Below are positions 1 to 5,015 of a stretch of DNA of 5,015 nucleotides, one piece after another. Numbering within the stretch: the stretch's first letter is position 1; each line of letters starts with the position of its first letter. The notes beneath the pieces were generated by a model, which searched no databases, was not told where the DNA came from, and saw only the letters and a program-made list of their open reading frames with translations. The stretch comes from Candidatus Latescibacterota bacterium (lineage in GTDB: Bacteria; JAAXHH01; JABIQT01): contig JABIQT010000575.1 in NCBI GenBank assembly GCA_018667995.1, forward strand, positions 1-5,015, given 5' to 3'. A program made the translations under genes and the position numbers.

Positions 1-391
1 GTATGATTATATGCGAGAATTGCACAGATCAAGGTACCAACGATATATGATTGCCGAGGTCAACCAGGTCTATGTGCCCCATCTCGTGGTACTTGATGCC
101 ATGGAGGCATTCGTGGAAGGTGGTCCCCACAAAGGGAAGAAGGTCCGTCCGGGAGTGATTGTTGTGGGTGCGGACCGGATCGCTATAGATGCCGTGGGAG
201 TCGCTATACTTCGGATGTATCGGACTACGGACCGCGTCCGTAGTGGGCCCATTTTTGGGCAGGCTCAGATCCGCCGGGCGGTGGAGTTGAGCCTTGGCAT
301 CGCGCACCCCGATCAGATTCGATTGATCACCGATGATGTAGACAGCGATGGGTATGCCGCGAAGGTACGCCACGAATTAGCATTGGGTTGA
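1..391 (+). CDS. DUF362 domain protein, C-terminal part (5' end outside window)
   Basis: This is the last 129 codons of a longer gene. The reading frame is open from position 2 to a TGA at 389-391, and the first ATG (position 11) is probably internal. The translation carries the C-terminal signature I associate with the DUF362 family: HRSRYQRYMIAEVN, then LVVLDAMEAFVEGGPHKG, then VVGADRIAIDAVGVAILR, ending in a Gly-rich helix and the IRLITDD segment. DUF362 proteins have no firmly established function; many members carry ferredoxin-like Fe-S segments elsewhere in the protein, and none is visible in this part. No Cys is present in the fragment. The gene converges on the MoaD-like gene and is not part of the minus-strand operon, so a functional link to the hydroxylase is not shown. 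The family call is by recognition of motifs; what the protein does remains unknown. Confidence 0.8.
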   Translation, partial: YDYMRELHRSRYQRYMIAEVNQVYVPHLVVLDAMEAFVEGGPHKGKKVRPGVIVVGADRIAIDAVGVAILRMYRTTDRVRSGPIFGQAQIRRAVELSLGIAHPDQIRLITDDVDSDGYAAKVRHELALG

Positions 392-410
392 ACATCGTTT
401 CAGAATTAGC

Positions 411-470
411 GAAAAAACAAAAGGCACCAGCCGGAATGGAGATCTCGCGGTTGGTGCCTTCTGTTTTCCT
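411..470. terminator. Probable bidirectional Rho-independent terminator between convergent genes
   Basis: Arms at 421-433 (aaggcaccagccg) and 448-460 (cggttggtgcctt) pair over 13 positions with a single G-T wobble, around a 14-base loop. On the plus strand the stem is followed by ctgttttcct (461-470). On the minus strand it is followed by TTGTTTTTTC (complement of 411-420). The hairpin lies 29 bases after the DUF362 stop and 71 bases after the stop of the MoaD-like gene, so it can end transcripts from both sides. The minus-strand T tract is the better one. Confidence 0.82.
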
Positions 471-531
471 GAAGGGGATTGTTTCCGATGCCGATGGGCC
501 TTTATCCGATATCAATCAGATTGGAGCAGCG

Positions 532-801
532 CTATCCACCGCTAATGGCCGGCAGAAAATGCACTTCGCTGGCTTCCGCCACCTGTTCTCCCATGCTCTT
601 GCGCGCTGTTCGTCCGTCTATCATAACGGCAATGTTTGGACGAATGCGATCCTCGTTATCGGCACAGAGTCTCGCTCGAAAACCCGGAAAACGCGCGTCA
701 AGTTGCGCCACCAACTCGCCAATGTTGGTAGCGTCTACCTCAATCTGCTCCCGGCCATCCGTGAGATTCCGCATCAGGGATGGGATCCATACGACGGGCA
801 T
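532..801 (-). CDS. MoaD/ThiS-family ubiquitin-like sulfur-carrier protein
   Basis: An 89-residue protein with the length and layout of MoaD/ThiS beta-grasp sulfur carriers. It has a short first strand (VVWIPSLM, residues 3-10), a helix (NIGELVAQLDARFPGFRARL, 26-45), the RPNIAVMIDG strand-turn (54-63), and the hallmark C-terminal EVHFLPAISGG ending in Gly88-Gly89. In this family the terminal Gly is adenylated and converted to a thiocarboxylate that donates sulfur, as in molybdopterin or thiamine thiazole synthesis. Being next to a molybdenum hydroxylase favours a molybdopterin role, but no MoaE, MoeB or ThiF-like partner is in the window, so that is inference. I chose the ATG at 799-801 because the N-terminus then begins at the first beta strand. 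An upstream in-frame ATG (850-852) lies within the terminator stem and would add 17 unusual residues. Only a weak GGTG ribosome site (809-812) precedes the chosen start. The reading frame on the opposite strand is a shadow. Confidence 0.85.
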   Translation of the reverse strand: MPVVWIPSLMRNLTDGREQIEVDATNIGELVAQLDARFPGFRARLCADNEDRIRPNIAVMIDGRTARKSMGEQVAEASEVHFLPAISGG

Positions 802-816
802 GATTTGGCACCATAG

Positions 817-858
817 AAAAGGGCGTATGGGAAGAGATTGATCCCCTCCCATACGCCC
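817..858 (-). terminator. Rho-independent terminator after the large-subunit gene, just upstream of the MoaD-like gene
   Basis: Arms at 821-832 (gggcgtatggga) and 847-858 (tcccatacgccc) are a perfect 12-base-pair inverted repeat with a 14-base loop. On the minus strand the stem is followed by TTTTCTATGG, a short T run. It lies 21 bases beyond the large-subunit stop codon. The T run ends only about 15 bases before the ATG of the MoaD-like gene, so either some transcripts read through or the MoaD-like gene has its own promoter. The T tract is short, so termination may be partial. Confidence 0.78.
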
Positions 859-869
859 GGATAGATGAT

Positions 870-900
870 CAGATGAACGCTAAGCGTTCTTCGCCATCTG
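870..900. repeat. Small interrupted inverted repeat spanning the large-subunit stop codon
   Basis: The sequence aacgct-a-agcgtt (876-888) is a perfect inverted repeat centred on base 882, within the TAG stop (880-882) of the large subunit. It is flanked by cagatg (870-875) and catctg (895-900), also complementary, with a 6-base bulge on the right side. In RNA it could fold as a 5-bp stem with a 3-base loop, extended by the outer arms. It could add to the terminator next to it, be a protein-binding site, or be chance. Confidence 0.35.
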
Positions 901-3153
901 AGATGCTAACCGTGGCGGGGACATGGGCAATTCGTACATGCGTGTACCCGTCGCGCGGTAGATGGCGTTGGCGATTGCGGCTGGAGGCGGAACGATTGGC
1001 ACTTCTCCCACACCGCGGACCCCATATGGATGACTCACATTGGGTACCTCTACCAGAATTGTCTCAATCATCGGAAGGTCCAACGATGTGGGCATCCGGT
1101 AATCAAGGAAACTGGAGTTGGTCATTCCTCCGTCAGTGTTGTAGATATACTCCTCATTCAGGGCCCAGCCTACTCCTTGGGCCACGCCGCCCTGCAGCTG
1201 ACCTTCGACGTAACTGGGGTGAATGGCTGTGCCCACGTCCTGAACGGCGGTGTATCTGAGAATGTCAACCTTGCCTGTCTCCGGATCGACCTCGACATCA
1301 ACGATGTGAGTAGCAAACGCACCACCACCGGAACCATCCGGCTGGGTACTGATCTGCGCAACGAGAGGGCCGCCAGTGCCGCCAATTTTCCCAGACAGTT
1401 CTTTGAAAGTCCCGCGCTTTTCCTCATCATTTTTGTACGAAAAGAGGCCATCCTTAAAGTCAATGGCGTCCGCCGAGACTTCCCATGCCTGTGCCAGGCG
1501 TTTCTTCATTTCACAAATCAGTGCTTTGCCCGTAGCATGCGCCGCGTATCCCGTAGCGAACGTGGTTCTGCTACCACCCGTCGCATCCGTGTAACCAATG
1601 GCGTCGGTATCCACAACACGCGGGTTGATGTCCTTAGCAGACAGTCCCAATGTCTCCGCTAGCATCATTGAAATAGATGCCCTACTTCCGCCGATATCAG
1701 TGGAACCTTCAAGCATATTGATGGAACCGTCATCATTCACACTGACCGAAATAGCCGATCGACCACCGTTGAAGTTAAACCAGTACCCGGAGGCTACCCC
1801 GCGACCTCGAAGCTTTCCATCGGACGATGGCTCAAGGGAGGCACCGTAATGTGCGGACGATTTCGCCGCTTCCGTGGTCTCTATACAACCAATTCTCGGG
1901 TGCTCTGGACCGTCGGGGCGTCTATCCCCTTCGGTTACACCATTCTTGATGCGGAACTCCAGAGGGTCGATTCCTAATGCTTCGGCCAGTTCATCCACGA
2001 CCGTTTCAGAACCGAAGGCCGCATTGGTTGCGCCTGGGGCTCTGTATGCATTGGATTTTGGTTTGTTTACACAAACATCATATCCGTCGATCTGGACGTT
2101 TGGAATGCGATATGGCGTTAGGATACAGCCGGCGCCAGCACCCACGGGAGAGCCCGGATAGGCGCCTGCTTCATAGGCCATATAAGCAGTGGCCGCTGTA
2201 ATTCGTCCATCATTTGTCGCCCCCATCTTAATCTTGAGATAGGATGCCGCGGTGGGACCGGATCCGATGAACACTTCGTCCCTATCCATGGTCATCTGAA
2301 CAGGATGTCCCGTCTTCCTGGATAGAACAGCAGCCACAGGAGCAAGGTACACCGAGATTTTTCCGCCGAACCCGCCGCCGATTTCCATGGGAACGACTGT
2401 GACCTTGGAGACCGGTATTTGAAGTATCTCCACCAGCTGGTCGCGTACGGAGAAAGCGCCCTGCGTACTCGTGTAAAGTGTCAGGTGTCCTTCTTCATTC
2501 CATTCTGCAGTTGCATTGTGCGGCTCGATGTAACCCTGATGAACCGTCGCCGTCTCAAACTCACGTTCTATGACCATGTCTGCTTCTGTGAATCCTGCTT
2601 CAGGATCTCCCTGCTTATGCTGGAAATGATTGGCGATGTTGCTGACCTTGTCGGTCTCTTCACCCATTTCCGTCATCTTGAGATCTTCATGAAGAATTGG
2701 CGCGTCATCCTTCATGGCCTCCAGAACCGAGGTTACATGGGGCAGTGGCTCGTATTCGACCTGAATCAATTCCAAGGCTTCTGCCGCGATATGCCGACTG
2801 GTTGCCGCTACGGCCGCTACGGCGTGACCTCTGTAGAGGACCTTTCCGTAAGCCAGCACATTGTTGCTCGAATCCCGTAAATTGACAACCGCTTCACCCA
2901 GATCAGCGATCTTATCGGCAATTTGCGGTAGATCTGCAGCAGTTGCTATGGCCTTTACTCCAGGCAGGGCCTCTGCTTTACTGGTGTCGATACCTTTTAG
3001 CTTAGCATGGGGGTGGGGACTGCGCAAAACTTTGCCGTACAACATTCCGGTAAGCTGGACGTCGGCTCCGTATTTTGCACGACCGGTCACCTTATCGACC
3101 CCGTCATGGCGAATCGGGCGCGACCCGATGACTTTATATCCGTTCGTCGACAC
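880..3153 (-). CDS. Xanthine dehydrogenase family, molybdopterin-binding (large) subunit
   Basis: This 757-residue protein is the catalytic subunit of a molybdenum hydroxylase, full length for a stand-alone large subunit. Residues about 20-135 form the a/b hammerhead domain (VTGRAKYGADV, LRSPHPHA, YRGHAVAAVAA). The rest is the two-part Mo-cofactor region. Visible motifs are HQGYIEPHNATAEW (205-218), TSTQGAF (228-234), GGGFGGK (259-265), AYRAPGA (369-375), a TDIGGSRAS segment (485-493), TGGSRTTFATG (525-535), QGGVAQGVGWAL (654-665) and GVGEVPIVPPPAAIANAI (714-731). E717 is the expected catalytic glutamate. AYRAPGA instead of AYRCSFR argues against a true CO dehydrogenase. The family hydroxylates aldehydes, purines or N-heteroaromatics with water-derived oxygen; the substrate here is unknown. 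No Tat or Sec signal is seen, so it is probably cytoplasmic. The start is GTG, preceded by GGAGG (3163-3167) with a 9-base spacer. It is the third gene of the operon, 26 bases after the Fe-S subunit. Confidence 0.93.
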   Translation of the reverse strand: MSTNGYKVIGSRPIRHDGVDKVTGRAKYGADVQLTGMLYGKVLRSPHPHAKLKGIDTSKAEALPGVKAIATAADLPQIADKIADLGEAVVNLRDSSNNVLAYGKVLYRGHAVAAVAATSRHIAAEALELIQVEYEPLPHVTSVLEAMKDDAPILHEDLKMTEMGEETDKVSNIANHFQHKQGDPEAGFTEADMVIEREFETATVHQGYIEPHNATAEWNEEGHLTLYTSTQGAFSVRDQLVEILQIPVSKVTVVPMEIGGGFGGKISVYLAPVAAVLSRKTGHPVQMTMDRDEVFIGSGPTAASYLKIKMGATNDGRITAATAYMAYEAGAYPGSPVGAGAGCILTPYRIPNVQIDGYDVCVNKPKSNAYRAPGATNAAFGSETVVDELAEALGIDPLEFRIKNGVTEGDRRPDGPEHPRIGCIETTEAAKSSAHYGASLEPSSDGKLRGRGVASGYWFNFNGGRSAISVSVNDDGSINMLEGSTDIGGSRASISMMLAETLGLSAKDINPRVVDTDAIGYTDATGGSRTTFATGYAAHATGKALICEMKKRLAQAWEVSADAIDFKDGLFSYKNDEEKRGTFKELSGKIGGTGGPLVAQISTQPDGSGGGAFATHIVDVEVDPETGKVDILRYTAVQDVGTAIHPSYVEGQLQGGVAQGVGWALNEEYIYNTDGGMTNSSFLDYRMPTSLDLPMIETILVEVPNVSHPYGVRGVGEVPIVPPPAAIANAIYRATGTRMYELPMSPPRLASQMAKNA

Positions 3154-3162
3154 GATGTCTTT

Positions 3163-3167
3163 CCTCC
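3163..3167 (-). promoter_or_regulatory. Ribosome binding site deciding the GTG start of the large subunit
   Basis: The minus strand reads ACGGAGGAAAGACATC before GTG. The GGAGG core is 9 bases from the start codon and there is no ATG nearby in frame. The site lies in the 26-base gap after the Fe-S subunit stop, so this gene can be translated on its own ribosome entry. Confidence 0.8.
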
Positions 3168-3179
3168 GTGGTGATGTAT

Positions 3180-3659
3180 TTAGCTGTTCTTAATCGCCTT
3201 GGCCGCATCGAGGACCGCGCGAACGATTTTATCATAGCCCGTGCACCGGCAAAGGTTTCCAGCCAGCCAGTATCGGACTTCTGCTTCCGTTGGATCAGGA
3301 TTCTTGTCCAGTAACGCCTTCGTTGAAACGATGAATCCCGGCGTGCATATTCCACACTGCAGGGCAGCGTTCTCAAGGAATTGCTGTTGAACGGGATGCA
3401 ATTCCTCAGGCGATCCCATACCTTCGATGGTCTGTAGCTCCTTGCCCTGAATCTCGAATCCAAACACGAGGCATGAATTGACCAGTCTACCCTCCAGGAT
3501 CACACTGCAGGCGCCACAATTCCCGTTGTTACAGCCCTCTTTAGTACCAGTATAACCGAGCACATCCCGCAATACTTCCAGAAGGCTCTGGCGCGGTTCG
3601 CAGAGGAATTCTACGTCGTCGCCGTTAATACGGGCTTGTACATGTACTTTGCTCGACAT
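3180..3659 (-). CDS. Xanthine dehydrogenase family, 2Fe-2S (small) subunit
   Basis: This 159-residue protein is the electron-transfer subunit with two 2Fe-2S clusters, the normal length for a CoxS-type protein. The N-terminal plant-ferredoxin-like domain (about 3-78) has Cys43, Cys48, Cys51 and Cys63 in CNNGNCGAC and NSCLVF. The C-terminal all-helical domain (about 79-152) has Cys102 and Cys105 (QCGICTPGFI) and Cys137 and Cys139 (NLCRCTGYDKI). All eight cluster ligands are present, so it looks functional. It passes electrons from the Mo site to the FAD subunit. The ATG start is preceded by AAGGAG (3669-3674), which lies inside the last codons of the FAD-subunit gene, 9 bases from the start; the two genes are 3 bases apart and probably translationally coupled. 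Confidence 0.95.
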   Translation of the reverse strand: MSSKVHVQARINGDDVEFLCEPRQSLLEVLRDVLGYTGTKEGCNNGNCGACSVILEGRLVNSCLVFGFEIQGKELQTIEGMGSPEELHPVQQQFLENAALQCGICTPGFIVSTKALLDKNPDPTEAEVRYWLAGNLCRCTGYDKIVRAVLDAAKAIKNS

Positions 3660-3662
3660 CGC

Positions 3663-4538
3663 TTAAGACTCCTTCGCTCGTTGTACAGCGCCCTGAATGG
3701 CGCGTTTTGTCAAAACGCCGGTCAGATGTTTCCGATAATCCGCCGTGCCGCGCATGTCGTCGATTGGGCTCGCGGCGGCTCTGGCAAGTTCACAGGCACG
3801 TTCGATCGACGCATCAGAGACTGCTTGTCCTGCAAGGGCTTCACCAGCTTCCCGCACGAAGAGCGGGGTGGGAGCTACAGCACCTACTGCGATGCGTGCC
3901 GATTCAAATTTGCTCTTGTCAGCATTCAGAACCACGTACGCTCCGGCTCCTACCACAGCTATATCCATTTCATTTCTGGGGATGAATCGCAGGTAGAACC
4001 CACCAGAATTCGCAGACGGCGCCGGTATGTCAAAGGCCACCAGGAACTCGCCAGATTCCAGCACATTTCTGCCAGGACCTGTACAGAAGTCCTCGACGGC
4101 AACTTGACGTGTACCACTAGGTCCGGCAACGGTACAAACCGCGCTATGAACGATCATTGTGGGGATGGTATCTGCTGCGGGTGACGCGTTGCAGAGATTC
4201 CCGCCAAGCGAGGCACGGCCCTGCACGGCTATACCTCCTACCAGCGACGCCGCATCCATGATACCGGGATAGGCACCGGCTATCTCCTCATTACCGTAAA
4301 TCCGGTAGCAAGGTACGGCCGCGCCGATCTTTGCACCTGTAGTGGCACTATAGGAAAGCACATTCACATCGGGGATTTCTTTGATGTCGACCACCAGGTC
4401 GGCACTACGACGCCCCTCGCGAAGCTGCACGATGACGTCCGTGCCGCCTGCCAGAACACGAGCTCGGTCACCGTGTTTCTGGAGCAGCCCGACTGCGTCT
4501 GGCACGCTTTGCGGATTAGCAAAGTCAAATGCATGCAA
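3663..4538 (-). CDS. Xanthine dehydrogenase family, FAD-binding (medium) subunit
   Basis: This 291-residue protein is the flavin subunit of the hydroxylase, of usual CoxM-like length. The PCMH-type FAD-binding domain (about 1-170) shows the motifs VLAGGTDVIVQLREG (28-42) and GRASLGGNLCNASPAADT (107-124), which hold the FAD diphosphate and ribityl parts in the family. The C-terminal CO-dehydrogenase-flavoprotein domain (about 175-285) shows FIPRNEMDIAVVGAGAYV (185-202) and RGTADYRKHLTGVLTKRAI (263-281). No extra 4Fe-4S insertion of the 4-hydroxybenzoyl-CoA reductase type is evident. It should take electrons from the Fe-S subunit and reduce an unknown acceptor. The start is TTG at 4536-4538: it gives the expected N-terminus (MHAFDFANPQSVPDAVGLL) and has AAGGAG 9 bases upstream. 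The nearby ATG at 4532-4534 is out of frame. It is the first gene of the operon. Confidence 0.93.
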   Translation of the reverse strand: MHAFDFANPQSVPDAVGLLQKHGDRARVLAGGTDVIVQLREGRRSADLVVDIKEIPDVNVLSYSATTGAKIGAAVPCYRIYGNEEIAGAYPGIMDAASLVGGIAVQGRASLGGNLCNASPAADTIPTMIVHSAVCTVAGPSGTRQVAVEDFCTGPGRNVLESGEFLVAFDIPAPSANSGGFYLRFIPRNEMDIAVVGAGAYVVLNADKSKFESARIAVGAVAPTPLFVREAGEALAGQAVSDASIERACELARAAASPIDDMRGTADYRKHLTGVLTKRAIQGAVQRAKES

Positions 4539-4547
4539 GAGAGTTCT

Positions 4548-4553
4548 CTCCTT
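4548..4553 (-). promoter_or_regulatory. Ribosome binding site deciding the TTG start of the FAD subunit
   Basis: The minus strand reads AGAAGGAGAGAACTCTC and then TTG. The AAGGAG core is 9 bases from the TTG, the same spacing as for the other two subunit genes. This supports TTG over any internal start. Confidence 0.78.
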
Positions 4554-4595
4554 CTATTTAAAGTGGTTTGGACTTTGGCCGATGTTGCATCAGCC

Positions 4596-4641
4596 GATTG
4601 CGATTCCTGGTCTCAGAGGGCTGAAGCCATGGGATGCAATC
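4596..4641 (-). other. Possible stem-loop in the operon leader
   Basis: In the minus-strand transcript, GATTGC (4636-4641) can pair with GCAATC (4596-4601). Inside it, TTCAG (4621-4625) can pair with CTGAG (4612-4616) around a CCCT loop. The structure sits about 60 bases before the TTG start codon. The stems are short and I do not recognise a known riboswitch, including the Moco type. Confidence 0.25.
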
Positions 4642-4732
4642 TGTTAATTTGAAGCGAATTGACGATTCAGTGTTGAGATACTTCGTTTGGGACTGCGTTC
4701 GGCCTTGCCAGCGTGGCTTTATTTCGGTCCGC

Positions 4733-4763
4733 AATATAGTAACTGTATCAAAGAAGATGTCAA
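4733..4763 (-). promoter_or_regulatory. Sigma-70-type promoter for the hydroxylase operon
   Basis: On the minus strand there is a perfect TTGACA (4758-4763). It is followed either by TACTAT after 16 bases (4736-4741, four of six consensus bases) or by TATATT after 19 bases (4733-4738, five of six). Transcription would start near 4725-4730, giving a leader of about 190 bases before the TTG start. It is the best promoter match on this strand in the region. Confidence 0.6.
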
Positions 4764-4773
4764 GTGCGAATAC

Positions 4774-4791
4774 GTTTCCCGGATCGGAAAC
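4774..4791. promoter_or_regulatory. Inverted repeat GTTTCC-N6-GGAAAC, candidate regulator site
   Basis: Two perfect 6-base arms (4774-4779 and 4786-4791) are separated by 6 bases. The site lies 10 bases upstream of the -35 box of the operon promoter, where an activator dimer could bind. No regulator gene is present in the window. Confidence 0.4.
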
Positions 4792-4821
4792 ATAGAACGG
4801 TTGACCAGCACATAGGAACGG
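4790..4821. repeat. Direct repeat acatag(g)aacgg, about two helical turns apart
   Basis: acatagaacgg (4790-4800) is repeated as acataggaacgg (4810-4821), differing by one inserted g, with starts 20 bases apart. It overlaps the end of the GTTTCC/GGAAAC inverted repeat and lies upstream of the operon promoter. Such spacing would place two bound proteins on the same DNA face; it may also be chance. Confidence 0.35.
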
Positions 4822-4972
4822 ATGGTGTATTGACTATCATTCATCTGATTCGAAGGTATGTGACGATCATCATCTCTAGCTGGAAGGATTTGCGGTATCT
4901 TTGCCTAATCTGACCGGTAAAATCGATTGGCGAGGGGCAAACGCTCAAGGATTATATTGTGGCATTCTGGCG

Positions 4973-5001
4973 TTGACACGGCTCAATGCGCTACATATAT
5001 A
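4973..5001 (+). promoter_or_regulatory. Promoter-like sequence pointing out of the window
   Basis: TTGACA (4973-4978) is followed after exactly 17 bases by TATATA (4996-5001). The -10 part lies in a 12-base perfect palindrome of alternating AT (4994-5005). It would drive a plus-strand gene beginning beyond 5015, divergent to the hydroxylase operon. Confidence 0.5.
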
Positions 5002-5015
5002 TATGCGATCTATTA

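Larger units (their letters stand above)
4539..5015. other. Non-coding region upstream of the hydroxylase operon
   Basis: This 477-base stretch has no open frame with recognisable protein features on either strand. I see no tRNA or rRNA. It holds the operon leader (about 4539-4728), a minus-strand promoter (4733-4763), repeats just upstream of that promoter (4774-4821), and a plus-strand promoter-like sequence at the right edge (4973-5001). I find nothing I can name between about 4822 and 4972. The layout suggests a divergent intergenic region, with the neighbouring gene lying to the right of the window. Confidence 0.6.

Noticed and set aside
29-373. Open frames on the minus strand within the first 400 bases
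   Set aside because: They are antisense to the clearly recognisable DUF362 coding sequence and show no protein features.
388-816. 142-codon open frame on the plus strand
   Set aside because: It is antisense to the MoaD-like gene, runs through the terminator hairpin, and shows no family motifs.
850-852. Upstream in-frame ATG for the MoaD-like gene
   Set aside because: It lies within the terminator stem, its purine run is downstream rather than upstream, and it would add 17 residues before the first beta strand.
1030-1662. 210-codon open frame on the plus strand
   Set aside because: It is antisense to the large subunit, whose family motifs are continuous through this region.
880-3153. True CO dehydrogenase (coxMSL) because of the gene order
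   Set aside because: The large subunit has AYRAPGA where the CO enzyme has AYRCSFR with its active-site Cys. Only the gene order is shared.
3636-4184. 182-codon plus-strand frame rich in Cys and Arg
   Set aside because: It is the mirror of the FAD-subunit gene; its composition comes from the opposite strand.
3663-4538. 4-Hydroxybenzoyl-CoA reductase subunit
   Set aside because: No Cys-rich 4Fe-4S insertion is present in the 291-residue FAD subunit.
4822-4972. Possible small gene, RNA gene or CRISPR-like repeats in the upstream region
   Set aside because: No frame with a start, ribosome site and useful length, no tRNA-like fold and no regular repeats were seen.

Overview
The window is bacterial DNA of balanced base composition. 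It is densely coded on the minus strand, with Shine-Dalgarno sites and three different start codons (TTG, ATG, GTG). Its core is a three-gene operon on the minus strand for a molybdenum hydroxylase of the xanthine dehydrogenase / CO dehydrogenase family. A small MoaD/ThiS-type sulfur-carrier gene follows, and a DUF362-family gene enters from the left edge on the plus strand. The host is probably an uncultured bacterium. The form of the MoaD-like protein (start PVVWIPSLM, end FLPAISGG) and the DUF362 neighbour recall Chloroflexota of the SAR202/Dehalococcoidia type. This is an impression from memory with low confidence, not a search result.

Layout from left to right. Positions 1-391 hold the 3' end of the DUF362 gene. 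Positions 392-531 are a short convergent spacer with a strong hairpin flanked by T-rich tracts on both strands, probably a bidirectional terminator. Positions 532-801 hold the MoaD-like gene (minus). Positions 817-858 hold a second hairpin with a T tract, oriented to stop minus-strand transcription just before that gene. Positions 880-3153 hold the molybdopterin-binding large subunit, 3180-3659 the two-cluster 2Fe-2S subunit, and 3663-4538 the FAD subunit (all minus). Positions 4539-5015 are non-coding. This stretch has a good sigma-70-type promoter for the operon with a leader of about 190 bases, possible operator repeats upstream of it, and at the right edge a second promoter-like sequence pointing out of the window.

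How the genes work together: the operon reads FAD subunit, Fe-S subunit, Mo subunit, the same order as coxMSL. In this family the substrate is hydroxylated with water at the Mo-cofactor of the large subunit, and electrons pass through two 2Fe-2S clusters to FAD and then to an external acceptor. The three genes are tightly spaced (3 and 26 bases), each with a purine-rich ribosome site 9 bases before its start codon. The MoaD-like protein ends in Gly-Gly, as sulfur carriers for molybdopterin or thiamine synthesis do, so a role in cofactor supply is plausible. The substrate cannot be read from the sequence. The large subunit lacks the active-site motif of true CO dehydrogenase (AYRCSFR), so CO is unlikely. 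I see no clearly new system here; the most interesting parts are the regulatory regions and the terminator between the large subunit and the MoaD-like gene.
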